A DNA stretch of 47,814 bases from Bacillota bacterium (GTDB lineage: Bacteria; Bacillota; Sulfobacillia; JAJZYS01; JAJYTV01): the NCBI GenBank assembly GCA_021793315.1, contig JAJYSZ010000015.1, positions 1-47,814 on the forward strand, read 5' to 3'. The notes below the pieces were generated by a model. It was not told the DNA's origin. It saw nothing but the letters and a program-made list of their open reading frames with translations, and did not search any database. Numbering within the stretch: the stretch's first letter is position 1; each line of letters begins with the position of its first letter. Shown piece after piece: positions 1 through 7,181 of the stretch. Position numbers and translations under genes: made by a program.

Positions 1-1131
1 TTCTTCGAGGCGGTCACAGAGGACAAGGTCAGGGGCAAGTTGTCCGCTGAGGAGATGGCCCTCGTCGTCCTCGACGGAGCGGCGCGGCAGGGCTTCCCAA
101 CGTCGCCGGCCGTGGCCAATATCGCGTTCGCGGATACAGACGCCGCGATTCTGCGATGGATCCGCAAAGCCGGGAAAAACGTCCTCTATACGCGCTACGC
201 CGACGATCTCACCTTCTCATTCGACGATTCGTCTCTGGTCAGCGTCGTGCGCGAGAAGATCCCGCAGATCGTCCGCCAATGCGGCTGGCGGATCAACGCC
301 GCGAAGACCCAACTCCAGATGGCGACATTCGGTCGGCGAATCATCACGGGTGTCTCGGTGGGTGACAACGATATACGGGCCACCCGCGAAACTCGGCGGC
401 GAGCTCGTGCGGCCCGACACAACGCGGCGAGACTGGCTGCCACAGCACATGCCGATCCAGGGCTGAGTGAGGCCGCTGCCCGGCAGACCCGCCGCGCCGC
501 AGGCATCACCGAATGGGCACGGTGCGCCATGCCGAGAGACCGCGCTACAGTCCTTGCCGCACAGACGATCAAGGACGAGGCGATTCGACTCGCTAAGTTC
601 TGGCATCTCGCCTGGCGAGGATTAGACTTCGTAGCTTTGACCGCCGCCAAAGTCATCCAAGACGCCGACCTCGGCAACGACTGTCACGTGACCACCGACC
701 CGTGCCTGACGATGGGCATGAGCACGTTCACGACCGGATGGACGAGTTGCATGCGACAGCCGGGTGGGCAGTACCACCGTGGGGTGACCCTCTGGGTGCG
801 GCTTGTCGGCACATCTCTCGCCTACCTCGCCACACCGGGGCGCACCGCAACGATTGCCGGAGTTGAACGGCCGGCTATGGCAGCTAGATGCCTCGTCCAC
901 GAGTTCCGCAACGGCATGCGGGCGTACGACCGGGTCTACGGTGGTCCAGAGGCGGCGGCGAGACTTAGGGCGGTGCTAGAAGGCGCAGGGTACGTGAGTA
1001 TAGCGACCGTACCGGCCGAAACGAAAGTGGTCGGACGGTTGCCGGCGCGCGGCGCACGACCTTACTTCGATTCGCTTCATCTTAGCGGCATGACCCACAA
1101 AGGTATACAGGTGTGGGTGCTGCACAGTTGA
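1..1131 (+). CDS. Retron-like reverse transcriptase with C-terminal extension (5'-truncated by window)
   Basis: The frame is open from base 1, so the N-terminal fingers domain lies outside the window. Visible RT motifs are QGFPTSP (the G-x-x-TSP block), the catalytic YADD box inside RYADDLTFS (bases 196-207), an INAAKT block and RRIITG, which matches the retron region-Y 'VTG' position. The basic RRRARAARHNAAR helix fits the thumb region. About 180 residues follow that an ordinary retron RT does not have, with DPCLTMG, WTSCM, RCLVHEFRNG and YDRVYGG as striking patches. I do not recognise this domain; the W-x-SC patch followed by a glycine-tyrosine turn recalls uncharacterised phage proteins, at low confidence. 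RT activity is secure from the motifs. The retron assignment is likely rather than proven, because the upstream msr/msd region and N-terminal motifs are not visible. Next downstream are a homing-endonuclease-repeat protein and a serine recombinase. Confidence 0.85.
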   Translation, partial: FFEAVTEDKVRGKLSAEEMALVVLDGAARQGFPTSPAVANIAFADTDAAILRWIRKAGKNVLYTRYADDLTFSFDDSSLVSVVREKIPQIVRQCGWRINAAKTQLQMATFGRRIITGVSVGDNDIRATRETRRRARAARHNAARLAATAHADPGLSEAAARQTRRAAGITEWARCAMPRDRATVLAAQTIKDEAIRLAKFWHLAWRGLDFVALTAAKVIQDADLGNDCHVTTDPCLTMGMSTFTTGWTSCMRQPGGQYHRGVTLWVRLVGTSLAYLATPGRTATIAGVERPAMAARCLVHEFRNGMRAYDRVYGGPEAAARLRAVLEGAGYVSIATVPAETKVVGRLPARGARPYFDSLHLSGMTHKGIQVWVLHS

Positions 1132-1265
1132 GTCCGTCGCAATTCGGTCCTGGGAGGGGTAAGTAGCTTCGACCGCAGTTTCGACGGCCCGCCCCGGCAC
1201 GGTTGAGACGCAGCCAAGTTGGGGCGCTCTAGCTGATGCGCTCATCAAAGGGAGGAAGGTGCCTT

Positions 1266-1451
1266 ATGGTGACGTGGACCCCGGAACAGGTGATCTTCGC
1301 GATCCGAATTCGCCTGCACTATAGCGCTCCGATGGACGTGGACCGCGCCAAGGGCATAGACAGCCATCTCTACGAGGCCGCGTGCGAGTACTTCGGAACC
1401 TGGGAACTGGCAATTGAGGTAGCGCAGGGGACCGATTTGAACACGCTCTAG
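1266..1451 (+). CDS. Small protein with homing-endonuclease-associated (HNH) repeat
   Basis: 61 residues. The ATG at 1266 is chosen because GGGAGGAAGG lies about six bases upstream; an in-frame upstream start at 1236 has no such site. The sequence begins MVTWTPEQVI and ends with an aromatic-rich helix, YFGTWELAIEVAQG. A leading W-T-P-E-x-V-I helix and a closing F-G-x-W-x-x-A-[IL] helix are the pattern of the repeat found beside HNH and homing endonucleases, which binds DNA. Only one repeat is present and no nuclease domain is attached. It sits between the reverse transcriptase and the serine recombinase, so a DNA-targeting or regulatory role in the mobile element is plausible. The family match is made by eye. 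Confidence 0.6.
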   Translation: MVTWTPEQVIFAIRIRLHYSAPMDVDRAKGIDSHLYEAACEYFGTWELAIEVAQGTDLNTL

Positions 1452-1453
1452 TC

Positions 1454-1543
1454 GTGTTCCTTGGGAAGAAGCTGAGGCTGGCGCAGCTTCCGACCACAGT
1501 TGTGAGGATCCCAGCCAAGCAGGTTTGCGACGGCAGGAGGTGA
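1454..1543 (+). CDS. Possible 29-residue peptide upstream of the serine recombinase
   Basis: An open frame starts at GTG (1454), three bases after the preceding stop, and ends in a TGA that overlaps the recombinase's ribosome binding site. The product would be basic, with the segment TTVVRIPAKQVCDGRR. There is no obvious ribosome binding site of its own, apart from possible coupling to the previous gene. It could be a translational coupling peptide or chance; I cannot assign a function. Confidence 0.2.
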   Translation: MFLGKKLRLAQLPTTVVRIPAKQVCDGRR

Positions 1544-1551
1544 TGTGAGGG

Positions 1552-2184
1552 ATGCGGGCAGCGATCTACGCCAGGGTGAGCACGGTAGATAAGCAGCAGA
1601 ACCCCGAGTCGCAGCTCGTATTCCTCCGCGACTACTGCCGGAGCCGCGGATTTGAGGTGGTACGCGAGTATGTGGACCGTGCATCCGCCAACGACCTGCG
1701 TGGACGCAAGGCGTGGCGCGAGCTGCTCCGCGATGCTGGCCATCACAGGTTTGGCGTCGTGGTCGTGTTCAAGCTTGACAGAGCCTTTCGGTCAAGCCGC
1801 GAGATGCACAAGACCCTTGAGGCGTGGGAGCTCGTCGGGGTAGGACTCGTCTCCGCTAAGGAGGAGGCGATCGACACCACGACGCCGACCGGGAAGCTGG
1901 TGCTGGCCATCATGGCGGCCGTCGCCGAGTTCGAGCTGGACATGATCCGAGTACGCGTTCAGTCAGGTCTGGAACGCGCTAGACGGGAAGGGAAGAAGCT
2001 CGGCAGGCCGGCCGTCGATGAGCGGGCAGTGCGCAAGGCGCTGACCATGATCGCCGCGGGGGCATCACAGCACACGGCCGCCAAGGAGTCCGGGGTCAGC
2101 CGCGCGACCATACGCCGCTACATGGCAGCAGAGGGGCGGGCCAAAAAGGGGGTGGCGGACGAGGCTTCGGAAAAGGCTCTGTGA
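1552..2184 (+). CDS. Serine recombinase (resolvase/invertase family)
   Basis: 210 residues, the usual length for a small serine recombinase. The N-terminal catalytic domain starts MRAAIYARVST with the nucleophile Ser10; the conserved arginines lie in FKLDRAFRS and in the long E helix after AVAEFELDMIRVR. The linker KKLGRPAVDE leads to a C-terminal Hin-type helix-turn-helix (AAKESGVSRATIRRYMA). These enzymes cut and religate DNA through a phosphoserine bond to invert or resolve DNA. A very strong ribosome binding site, AGGAGGTGAT, precedes the ATG. It lies between the RT module and the AAA ATPase operon. A 13-bp direct repeat and a palindrome at its 3' end may be its sites. Confidence 0.93.
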   Translation: MRAAIYARVSTVDKQQNPESQLVFLRDYCRSRGFEVVREYVDRASANDLRGRKAWRELLRDAGHHRFGVVVVFKLDRAFRSSREMHKTLEAWELVGVGLVSAKEEAIDTTTPTGKLVLAIMAAVAEFELDMIRVRVQSGLERARREGKKLGRPAVDERAVRKALTMIAAGASQHTAAKESGVSRATIRRYMAAEGRAKKGVADEASEKAL

Positions 2185-2232
2185 AGCGGTTTCGGTTTGC
2201 TGAAAAAGGGCGGGCCAAAAGGAAATCCTTTT
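2134..2232. repeat. 13-bp direct repeat plus palindrome at the recombinase 3' end
   Basis: GGGCGGGCCAAAA occurs at 2134-2146, inside the recombinase's last codons, and again at 2208-2220, just after its stop. The second copy runs into the perfect palindrome AAAAGGA-AA-TCCTTTT (2217-2232). Such an arrangement could be a recombinase crossover or accessory site, an operator, or a weak terminator. The repeats are seen directly; the role is inference. Confidence 0.5.
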
Positions 2233-2358
2233 GACGCACCCTCCCAAGCCCCCGCCCACGAGCCGGTGGGGCCCAGTTTTCAATTGACCCACGATAGGGG
2301 GTAGATTCTTACGTCGATTTCGCTGCGGCGCCACGAGGGGACGGACTATTCTGGCCGC

Positions 2359-3591
2359 GTGATTCAGCACATCATCCGCGCTTATGGCCGCCTGCTCACC
2401 GACCGCTACGGCCTCGACGCGACTATTCGCGCCTACGACGCCATAGACAGCATCAGCGCACGGCTGGCCATGACGTGGTGTGATCACTGGATCGGCTACA
2501 GCATGCCGCCAGGGGCCAAGCTGGACGGGCAGCACCCATCATTTCTCCTCTCACCCGTGCGGCGGCGGCGCGCTCAGCAGCAGGTCGACGGCGTCTGGGA
2601 CTTTGTCGCCGACTACGGCGTGCTCTGCATCGCATCATCGGGACACCACACTCTTTCCCCCAGCATCTACTCAGATAAGCGCCAGGACTTCATACTCGCC
2701 GCCGACCAGTCGGATGTCGCCGGCTTCCTACGATACGTCCAATCCGAGAGCAATCGCATCGGCTCTCGTGAGATCGAAGCCCTCGGAGCGGGGTTCTCGT
2801 TTCCTCTGCCTGATCTGGACGCCACAATCGAGGCTCCGGTACTGCCGACCGGTCTGCGGGAGGATCTGATTGAAGACGCCCGCGCTTTTGCCCTAGGCGA
2901 GGATTGGTACCGCCAGAACAATCTGCGCTGGCGGCGCGGTATCCTGTTATTCGGTCCTCCAGGTTCTGGAAAGACCACAGTCGTCCGCATGTTAGCAGCG
3001 CTGTTTCTCTCTCTCGGCGGGCGTGCGTACTCATTAGGGCTACACCAATCCTTGGATGATGACGACCTTCTCCGTGGGCTCAATTCCGCTGCAGACACGC
3101 CGCCCTCGCTATTGGTAATCGAGGATGTCGACAGTTTCCAGACCACACATATCACGCGCAGCGGCCTGCTGAACGCGCTTGACGGCTCAACTCTCTCGGC
3201 CGACGGAGTCTACGTCGTGGCTACGACAAATTACCCCGACCAAGTGGATCCAGCACTCTCAGGTCGAGCTGGTCGTCTTGACCGAGCCGTTGAGATCCCA
3301 ACACCAGACGAAGCCACGCGCAGACAATACCTCGAACGACTTTGGAGCGACAACGAGTCCCTCGCCCCTCTGGTGCCCCTCGCCACGCATGAGACCAAGC
3401 GGCTCGCGCTCAGCACGCTGAACGAGGTGCACCGGTACGCCGCCCTGTACGTTCGTGATCATGGGCGCGCACCGAGCGAGGCTGAGTTAGTCGCTTACAT
3501 CAGCTCCTTACGTCGCACCAACGACGCAAAGGACTCAGGCCGATGGAACTCAGGTCAAAAGGCTGTGGGATTCAATGCGACAGACGACTGA
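2359..3591 (+). CDS. BCS1-like AAA+ ATPase
   Basis: 410 residues. An N-terminal domain of about 170 residues has no family I recognise. The AAA core follows: a BCS1-type lead-in (EDWYRQNNLRWRRGILLFG), Walker A GPPGSGKT near residue 200, Walker B LLVIEDVD near 251, the sensor segment VVATTNYPDQVDPAL and arginine-finger region SGRAGRLDRAVEI. The order matches the BCS1 branch of AAA proteins, which in mitochondria translocate folded proteins across a membrane. This protein has no N-terminal membrane helix of its own, but the next two genes encode small proteins with hydrophobic segments. It starts at GTG with no clear ribosome binding site, after a 174-bp gap, and is the first gene of the operon ending in the integrase. 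Its 3' end overlaps the next gene by 17 bases. Confidence 0.88.
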   Translation: MIQHIIRAYGRLLTDRYGLDATIRAYDAIDSISARLAMTWCDHWIGYSMPPGAKLDGQHPSFLLSPVRRRRAQQQVDGVWDFVADYGVLCIASSGHHTLSPSIYSDKRQDFILAADQSDVAGFLRYVQSESNRIGSREIEALGAGFSFPLPDLDATIEAPVLPTGLREDLIEDARAFALGEDWYRQNNLRWRRGILLFGPPGSGKTTVVRMLAALFLSLGGRAYSLGLHQSLDDDDLLRGLNSAADTPPSLLVIEDVDSFQTTHITRSGLLNALDGSTLSADGVYVVATTNYPDQVDPALSGRAGRLDRAVEIPTPDEATRRQYLERLWSDNESLAPLVPLATHETKRLALSTLNEVHRYAALYVRDHGRAPSEAELVAYISSLRRTNDAKDSGRWNSGQKAVGFNATDD

Positions 3592-4021
3592 CCGCCGCAC
3601 CAGGCAAGGTCAGCGCGCGTCGAGCCTGCTCGTCGTCCGCTTCCTCGCATACTTCTCTCCGCTCGGTCTGGTCGTGCTCCCCGTTGGCGTGGCCGCACAG
3701 GTCCTCGACCACGCCGGCACACCGATCACCACCATCGCGGCGGAATGGGTCCCCAGAGACGAGTCGCGGCCGTGGCGCGATGTGTTCGACGGTGCGTTAG
3801 CTGCCGGCGAGGTGGACCTGCGGGCGCTGACTGAGGCGTGGAGCGACACGGTGGCCAACGGCATCACGATGGACCTGTCGGTGCAGGCGATCACGCTGCC
3901 GGCCTCGGTCGAGGCCGGGCCCGAGATGGTTCATGCGGCAGTGGACCTGCTCTACTGGCAGGTCCTGACCGAGCACGTGATGTTGTTGGCCGAGGCTGAG
4001 GGGCTTGGCCTGACGGCGTGA
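3575..4021 (+). CDS. Unknown protein with N-terminal hydrophobic segment
   Basis: 148 residues; I do not recognise the family. A basic N-terminus (MRQTTDRRTRQGQR) is followed by a hydrophobic stretch at about residues 17-44 (SLLVVRFLAYFSPLGLVVLP), which could be a membrane anchor or signal sequence. The rest is acidic and helical, ending LLAEAEGLGLTA. The start overlaps the AAA gene by 17 bases, so translation is probably coupled. The tight coupling suggests it works with the ATPase, possibly supplying the membrane anchor that the ATPase lacks. Confidence 0.6.
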   Translation: MRQTTDRRTRQGQRASSLLVVRFLAYFSPLGLVVLPVGVAAQVLDHAGTPITTIAAEWVPRDESRPWRDVFDGALAAGEVDLRALTEAWSDTVANGITMDLSVQAITLPASVEAGPEMVHAAVDLLYWQVLTEHVMLLAEAEGLGLTA

Positions 4022-4036
4022 TAGGAGGGGTTCGAG

Positions 4037-4456
4037 ATGCTCACCCGTATGCGGACATGGTTACTGCGATTGAGTCGACGGGATCTGCCGTCCCTCCTGT
4101 GGCAGTGGGCCACGTGGATCGATGCCGTGTGGTGCCTCGAAGGTTGGGTGACATCCGGGCTCCGTTCACTCCCCGCGTTCCCATCGCTATTCCTGCTCCT
4201 CACGGTGATCGCCTGGGCAATGCTCCGAGTGCTTAATGAGCAGATTCCTGTCGCATATGCAGCTCCTCGGCTCGTGGCTACTGAGGCCCAGATTATCGTC
4301 CGCCGCGTGGATCGCGCGCCGGCGGCCGATCTCCGCAGAGTAGCCCTGCTCGCGGCGATGCACGCGTGGGAGCAGGATCACGGCGGAACCGGGCGGGGCC
4401 CGACCACACGCCGTGATGGGCGCCGCCGAGGAGCATCACTGCGCATTGTCCGATGA
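4037..4456 (+). CDS. Unknown small membrane protein
   Basis: 139 residues, no recognised family. The ATG follows AGGAGGGG at good spacing, which supports a real gene. An N-terminal amphipathic, tryptophan-rich part (LLWQWATWIDAVWCLEGW) precedes one strong hydrophobic helix, FPSLFLLLTVIAWAMLRVL, at about residues 48-66. A soluble basic tail follows (TRRDGRRRG near the end). It lies 15 bases after the previous gene and 16 before the next. It is probably a membrane component of the same operon. Confidence 0.6.
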   Translation: MLTRMRTWLLRLSRRDLPSLLWQWATWIDAVWCLEGWVTSGLRSLPAFPSLFLLLTVIAWAMLRVLNEQIPVAYAAPRLVATEAQIIVRRVDRAPAADLRRVALLAAMHAWEQDHGGTGRGPTTRRDGRRRGASLRIVR

Positions 4457-4472
4457 GAGGTGGTTGGTCAAA

Positions 4473-4820
4473 GTGCCGACTCTTCGACAGGTTCTCGACG
4501 TTGCAACTACCGCTTACTACGGGGGCGAGCGCGACCGCAGCACACCATGGGACAGGATGCCACGCATCGGCGGCGCGCTAAGCCTGGTGCGTGAGGGCTG
4601 CGGGCCCATCGAGGGTACCGCCGACGTGGGCGGCGCAATCGCGATGATTGACGGGTACATTGAGCGGCTACGGCGCGTGCGTGACGCACTGGCCCAGTGG
4701 CAACGCGGCGACACGGCCTCGGCGCCAGCCACGCCGCCGGACCGGCCGAACGAAGGTGGTGATGATCCATGGCCACCCCGTACGCCCCCACCATCCTCAA
4801 GGCAGCGGCTACCAGACTAG
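4473..4820 (+). CDS. Unknown small soluble protein
   Basis: 115 residues from the GTG at 4473, preferred because GAGAGGTGG lies upstream; an in-frame ATG at 4413 would overlap the previous gene by 44 bases. The first two thirds look folded (PTLRQVLDVATTAYYGGE, then AIAMIDGYIERLRRVRDAL). The tail is proline-rich and low in complexity (PPRTPPPSSRQRLP) and overlaps the next gene by 52 bases. No family is recognised. It is supported by operon position and ribosome binding site only. Confidence 0.5.
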   Translation: MPTLRQVLDVATTAYYGGERDRSTPWDRMPRIGGALSLVREGCGPIEGTADVGGAIAMIDGYIERLRRVRDALAQWQRGDTASAPATPPDRPNEGGDDPWPPRTPPPSSRQRLPD

Positions 4821-5485
4821 ACCCCGAGCGCCTCGTGACGGTCGCTCGTTGGCTCCGTTCCGAGCTGTACGCTGTTGGCGCCGATGTTATCGCCGATCCC
4901 GAGAGCCACGTCGAGGTGTGGGCGACGGGCAACGTCCCGCTGCCGCACCGGGACACTCTTCTTGAGGGCATCTTGTACGCCAACAACTCCTCTACCCATG
5001 CTGCAGACGTGCTACAAGCTCCCACCGTGTGGCTGCTTTCGTCGCTCTGGTGGGCACTGCACGATGATCTGACACCGGAATGGCTGTCGCAAGCGGTAAA
5101 GACAGCAGCCAACCCGCAACGCAAACCCACCGATGCCCGCTTTCCGTGGCCGCCGGCGGCTGTGGTGCCGCAGCTCTTCACACCGGGGAGCACAGCCTTC
5201 GATGTGATGATGCCGCACTTTGGTGCCTCGGCTGTGCGGGCTGACCGGTCGACTCTGCTTGGTGGAGCGCTGTGGTCCCTGGCACACCTGTACTGGGCCG
5301 CAGCCGTGCTGTTCTACTGCGAGCAACCTGAGGTAGCCGATCGCTCGGCCGTATCGACCCCTGTGGCAATGGCCGCACAACTACTTGCCGACCTCAGTGA
5401 GAGATGGCTGCCCGGGCCGTGGCACGCCGCAACTGGGCACGCCAGAGCGCGGCATCACGGCGTTACGCTCGAAAGGCAGGGATGA
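4769..5485 (+). CDS. Unknown protein, paralogue of the next gene
   Basis: 238 residues. The ATG at 4769 follows GGTGGTGAT. I do not recognise the family, but it aligns by eye with the N-terminal 250 residues of the next gene through LLEGILYAN, SSLWWALHDDL, PWPPAAVVPQLF, GALWSLAHLYWAAAVLFY and ERWLPGPW. The aromatic motif W-S-L-x-HLYW-x-A-x-VLFY is the best signature. The shared block implies a tandem duplication followed by divergence. It ends in a four-base ATGA overlap with the next gene, so the two are translationally coupled and may form a complex. Confidence 0.65.
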   Translation: MATPYAPTILKAAATRLDPERLVTVARWLRSELYAVGADVIADPESHVEVWATGNVPLPHRDTLLEGILYANNSSTHAADVLQAPTVWLLSSLWWALHDDLTPEWLSQAVKTAANPQRKPTDARFPWPPAAVVPQLFTPGSTAFDVMMPHFGASAVRADRSTLLGGALWSLAHLYWAAAVLFYCEQPEVADRSAVSTPVAMAAQLLADLSERWLPGPWHAATGHARARHHGVTLERQG

Positions 5486-6612
5486 GGATGGCACACCGCT
5501 ACACGACCGAGATCCTGCGCACCGCCGCCGAGCGATGGGACATGCGCCGCGTGGCAGTCGTCGATCAGCGCTACCGTGGACGTCTATGGGAGTACGGTGC
5601 CGACATGCTGGCCGCCAGGGAGTCGCTGATTCAAGTGCGCGACGACGGCGATTCACGCGGCCTTGATCTCGGGACACTGGCAGAGGGCATCTACCGGACG
5701 GACTACAAAAGCTTCAAAAACGAGTACTTGCTCAAGTGGCCAGCGACCTGGCTCGTGCAGGGCCTCTGGTGGGCCCTACACCCCGACCTCGACGAGGCCT
5801 GGCTTGATCTGACTTACCAGATGGACCAGTGGCGCCGGCCTGATCCGCGTGACGGCCTGTACCCCGGGCAACTCCTCGACATGGTAAAGGAGCTGTTCCA
5901 TGAACGCTCGGTGTCGGCCCAGGTCCTGGTGTCACACCTGTCAGCGACGTACCAGTCGGAGGACCGGATTGCGCTCCTCGCCGGAACACCGTGGAGCCTC
6001 GGGCATTTGTACTGGCCGGCAATGGTGCTGTTCTATGCCGAGCACCCCGAACAGGCCGGCCAGGGCTACGTTTCGATGCCCGAGGGTACGGTCGCGCTCA
6101 TGCTGGCGGAGCTCCGCGAAGCATGGCTGCCTGGCCCCTGGCAGGAGTCACGCCGGTATTTCGAGCGCATCGAGGAACGGGCCCGACAGGCGGAGCAAGC
6201 GCGTCAGACAAAACAGGGGCAGCAGCAGCCGTCGCCGGAAAGCGAGCCTGGTCTGGCTCAGAGCGGACAGGTGATCACGCTGGATCCCCGAGCCGTGGCG
6301 GTCGCGTTCTCCGGCGACGGCCGGATGGAGATCATGCTGGCCGACGGGCGCGTCCTGGTCGTGCCTTTGAGTTGGTCACACCGATTGGCGAGCGCCACGC
6401 CCGAGCAGCGGGAACAGGTTCGCATCACGGCAGATGGTGCGGTTCTCTCGTGGCCCGACCTCGACGAGGACATCGAGGTGGCCGCGCTGCTCTCGGCGAC
6501 GGGGAGGCTGTTTGACTGGCCCGACGATGTTGCGCTGGATGAGCGGGACGATTTCGATGCTCCCGAGGATGAACGGGTAGGCGGACAAAGCGACCCCGAG
6601 GACGGCGAATGA
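5482..6612 (+). CDS. Paralogue of the previous gene fused to a DUF2442-like domain
   Basis: 376 residues from the ATG at 5482, which overlaps the previous stop as ATGA; ATG 5488 is an alternative. Residues 1 to about 230 repeat the preceding protein (VQGLWWALHPDL, GTPWSLGHLYWPAMVLFY, EAWLPGPW). A charged, glutamine-rich linker (RQAEQARQTKQGQQQ) leads to a C-terminal domain of about 75 residues: ITLDPRAVAVAF, LADGRVLVVPLSWS, then SWPDLDEDIEVAALL. That order, a DGR strand pair then W-P-D-L-D-E-D-I, is typical of DUF2442, a small domain common near toxin-antitoxin loci. The acidic tail ends EDGE. Function is unknown; the paralogous head plus DUF2442 tail is unusual. Confidence 0.7.
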   Translation: MRMAHRYTTEILRTAAERWDMRRVAVVDQRYRGRLWEYGADMLAARESLIQVRDDGDSRGLDLGTLAEGIYRTDYKSFKNEYLLKWPATWLVQGLWWALHPDLDEAWLDLTYQMDQWRRPDPRDGLYPGQLLDMVKELFHERSVSAQVLVSHLSATYQSEDRIALLAGTPWSLGHLYWPAMVLFYAEHPEQAGQGYVSMPEGTVALMLAELREAWLPGPWQESRRYFERIEERARQAEQARQTKQGQQQPSPESEPGLAQSGQVITLDPRAVAVAFSGDGRMEIMLADGRVLVVPLSWSHRLASATPEQREQVRITADGAVLSWPDLDEDIEVAALLSATGRLFDWPDDVALDERDDFDAPEDERVGGQSDPEDGE

Positions 6613-7181
6613 TGGGGGCGGATGGCTTGTTGCACGTGACCGAGGGCACGATGTCGGCAACTTATGACCGTGAGGTGGACGTGCTCTACATTGGCATCGG
6701 CGACCCCACCCCGAGCTACAGCATTGGAAATCCTGCCGACGTGCCAGGCGTTGAGTGGGTGGTCGCGGTCGCCGAACCGGAACGCATCACAGGTGCCATC
6801 GTCATGGATTGGGTCAAGGTGTGGGGCGACCAAGTTCCCCCGTTACCGTTCGCACTGACCCGCAACGTCATCGAACGAGGCATGCATGGCGAAGGCGCAC
6901 CGCCTGATCCGTTGGCTGTGATGCTGCACCGGTTGCGGTCTCATATCAGCATCGATCCAGGGGTGCTGGGCGGCAAGCCTCGCGTCACCGGAACCCGAGT
7001 CGGCGTCACCCATGTCGTGGCGGCAGCGATCGCCGGCGGGCCCGGCGAGGTGCGAGCACAGTTTCCGAACCTCACAGAAGACGACATCATGGCTTGCCAA
7101 CTGTTCGCACGGTTGGTGCTGGAGCGGCCGGGCATTGGTGCTGCTCTGCTAGACAAGAACGAAGGCGGCGGCCAGCAGTGA
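6609..7181 (+). CDS. DUF2283-DUF433 fusion, probable antitoxin-like regulator
   Basis: 190 residues, overlapping the previous gene by four bases (ATGA). The N-terminal part (ATYDREVDVLYIGIGDP) matches DUF2283, usually a stand-alone domain of about 60 residues. The C-terminal part (ISIDPGVLGGKPRVTGTRVG, then FPNLTEDDIMACQLFA) matches DUF433, a winged-helix domain often paired as antitoxin with PIN or other toxins. No PIN domain is visible in the window. It overlaps the integrase start (GTGA), so it is co-translated with the integrase. A transcriptional regulator of the operon is the simplest guess. Confidence 0.7.
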   Translation: MMGADGLLHVTEGTMSATYDREVDVLYIGIGDPTPSYSIGNPADVPGVEWVVAVAEPERITGAIVMDWVKVWGDQVPPLPFALTRNVIERGMHGEGAPPDPLAVMLHRLRSHISIDPGVLGGKPRVTGTRVGVTHVVAAAIAGGPGEVRAQFPNLTEDDIMACQLFARLVLERPGIGAALLDKNEGGGQQ

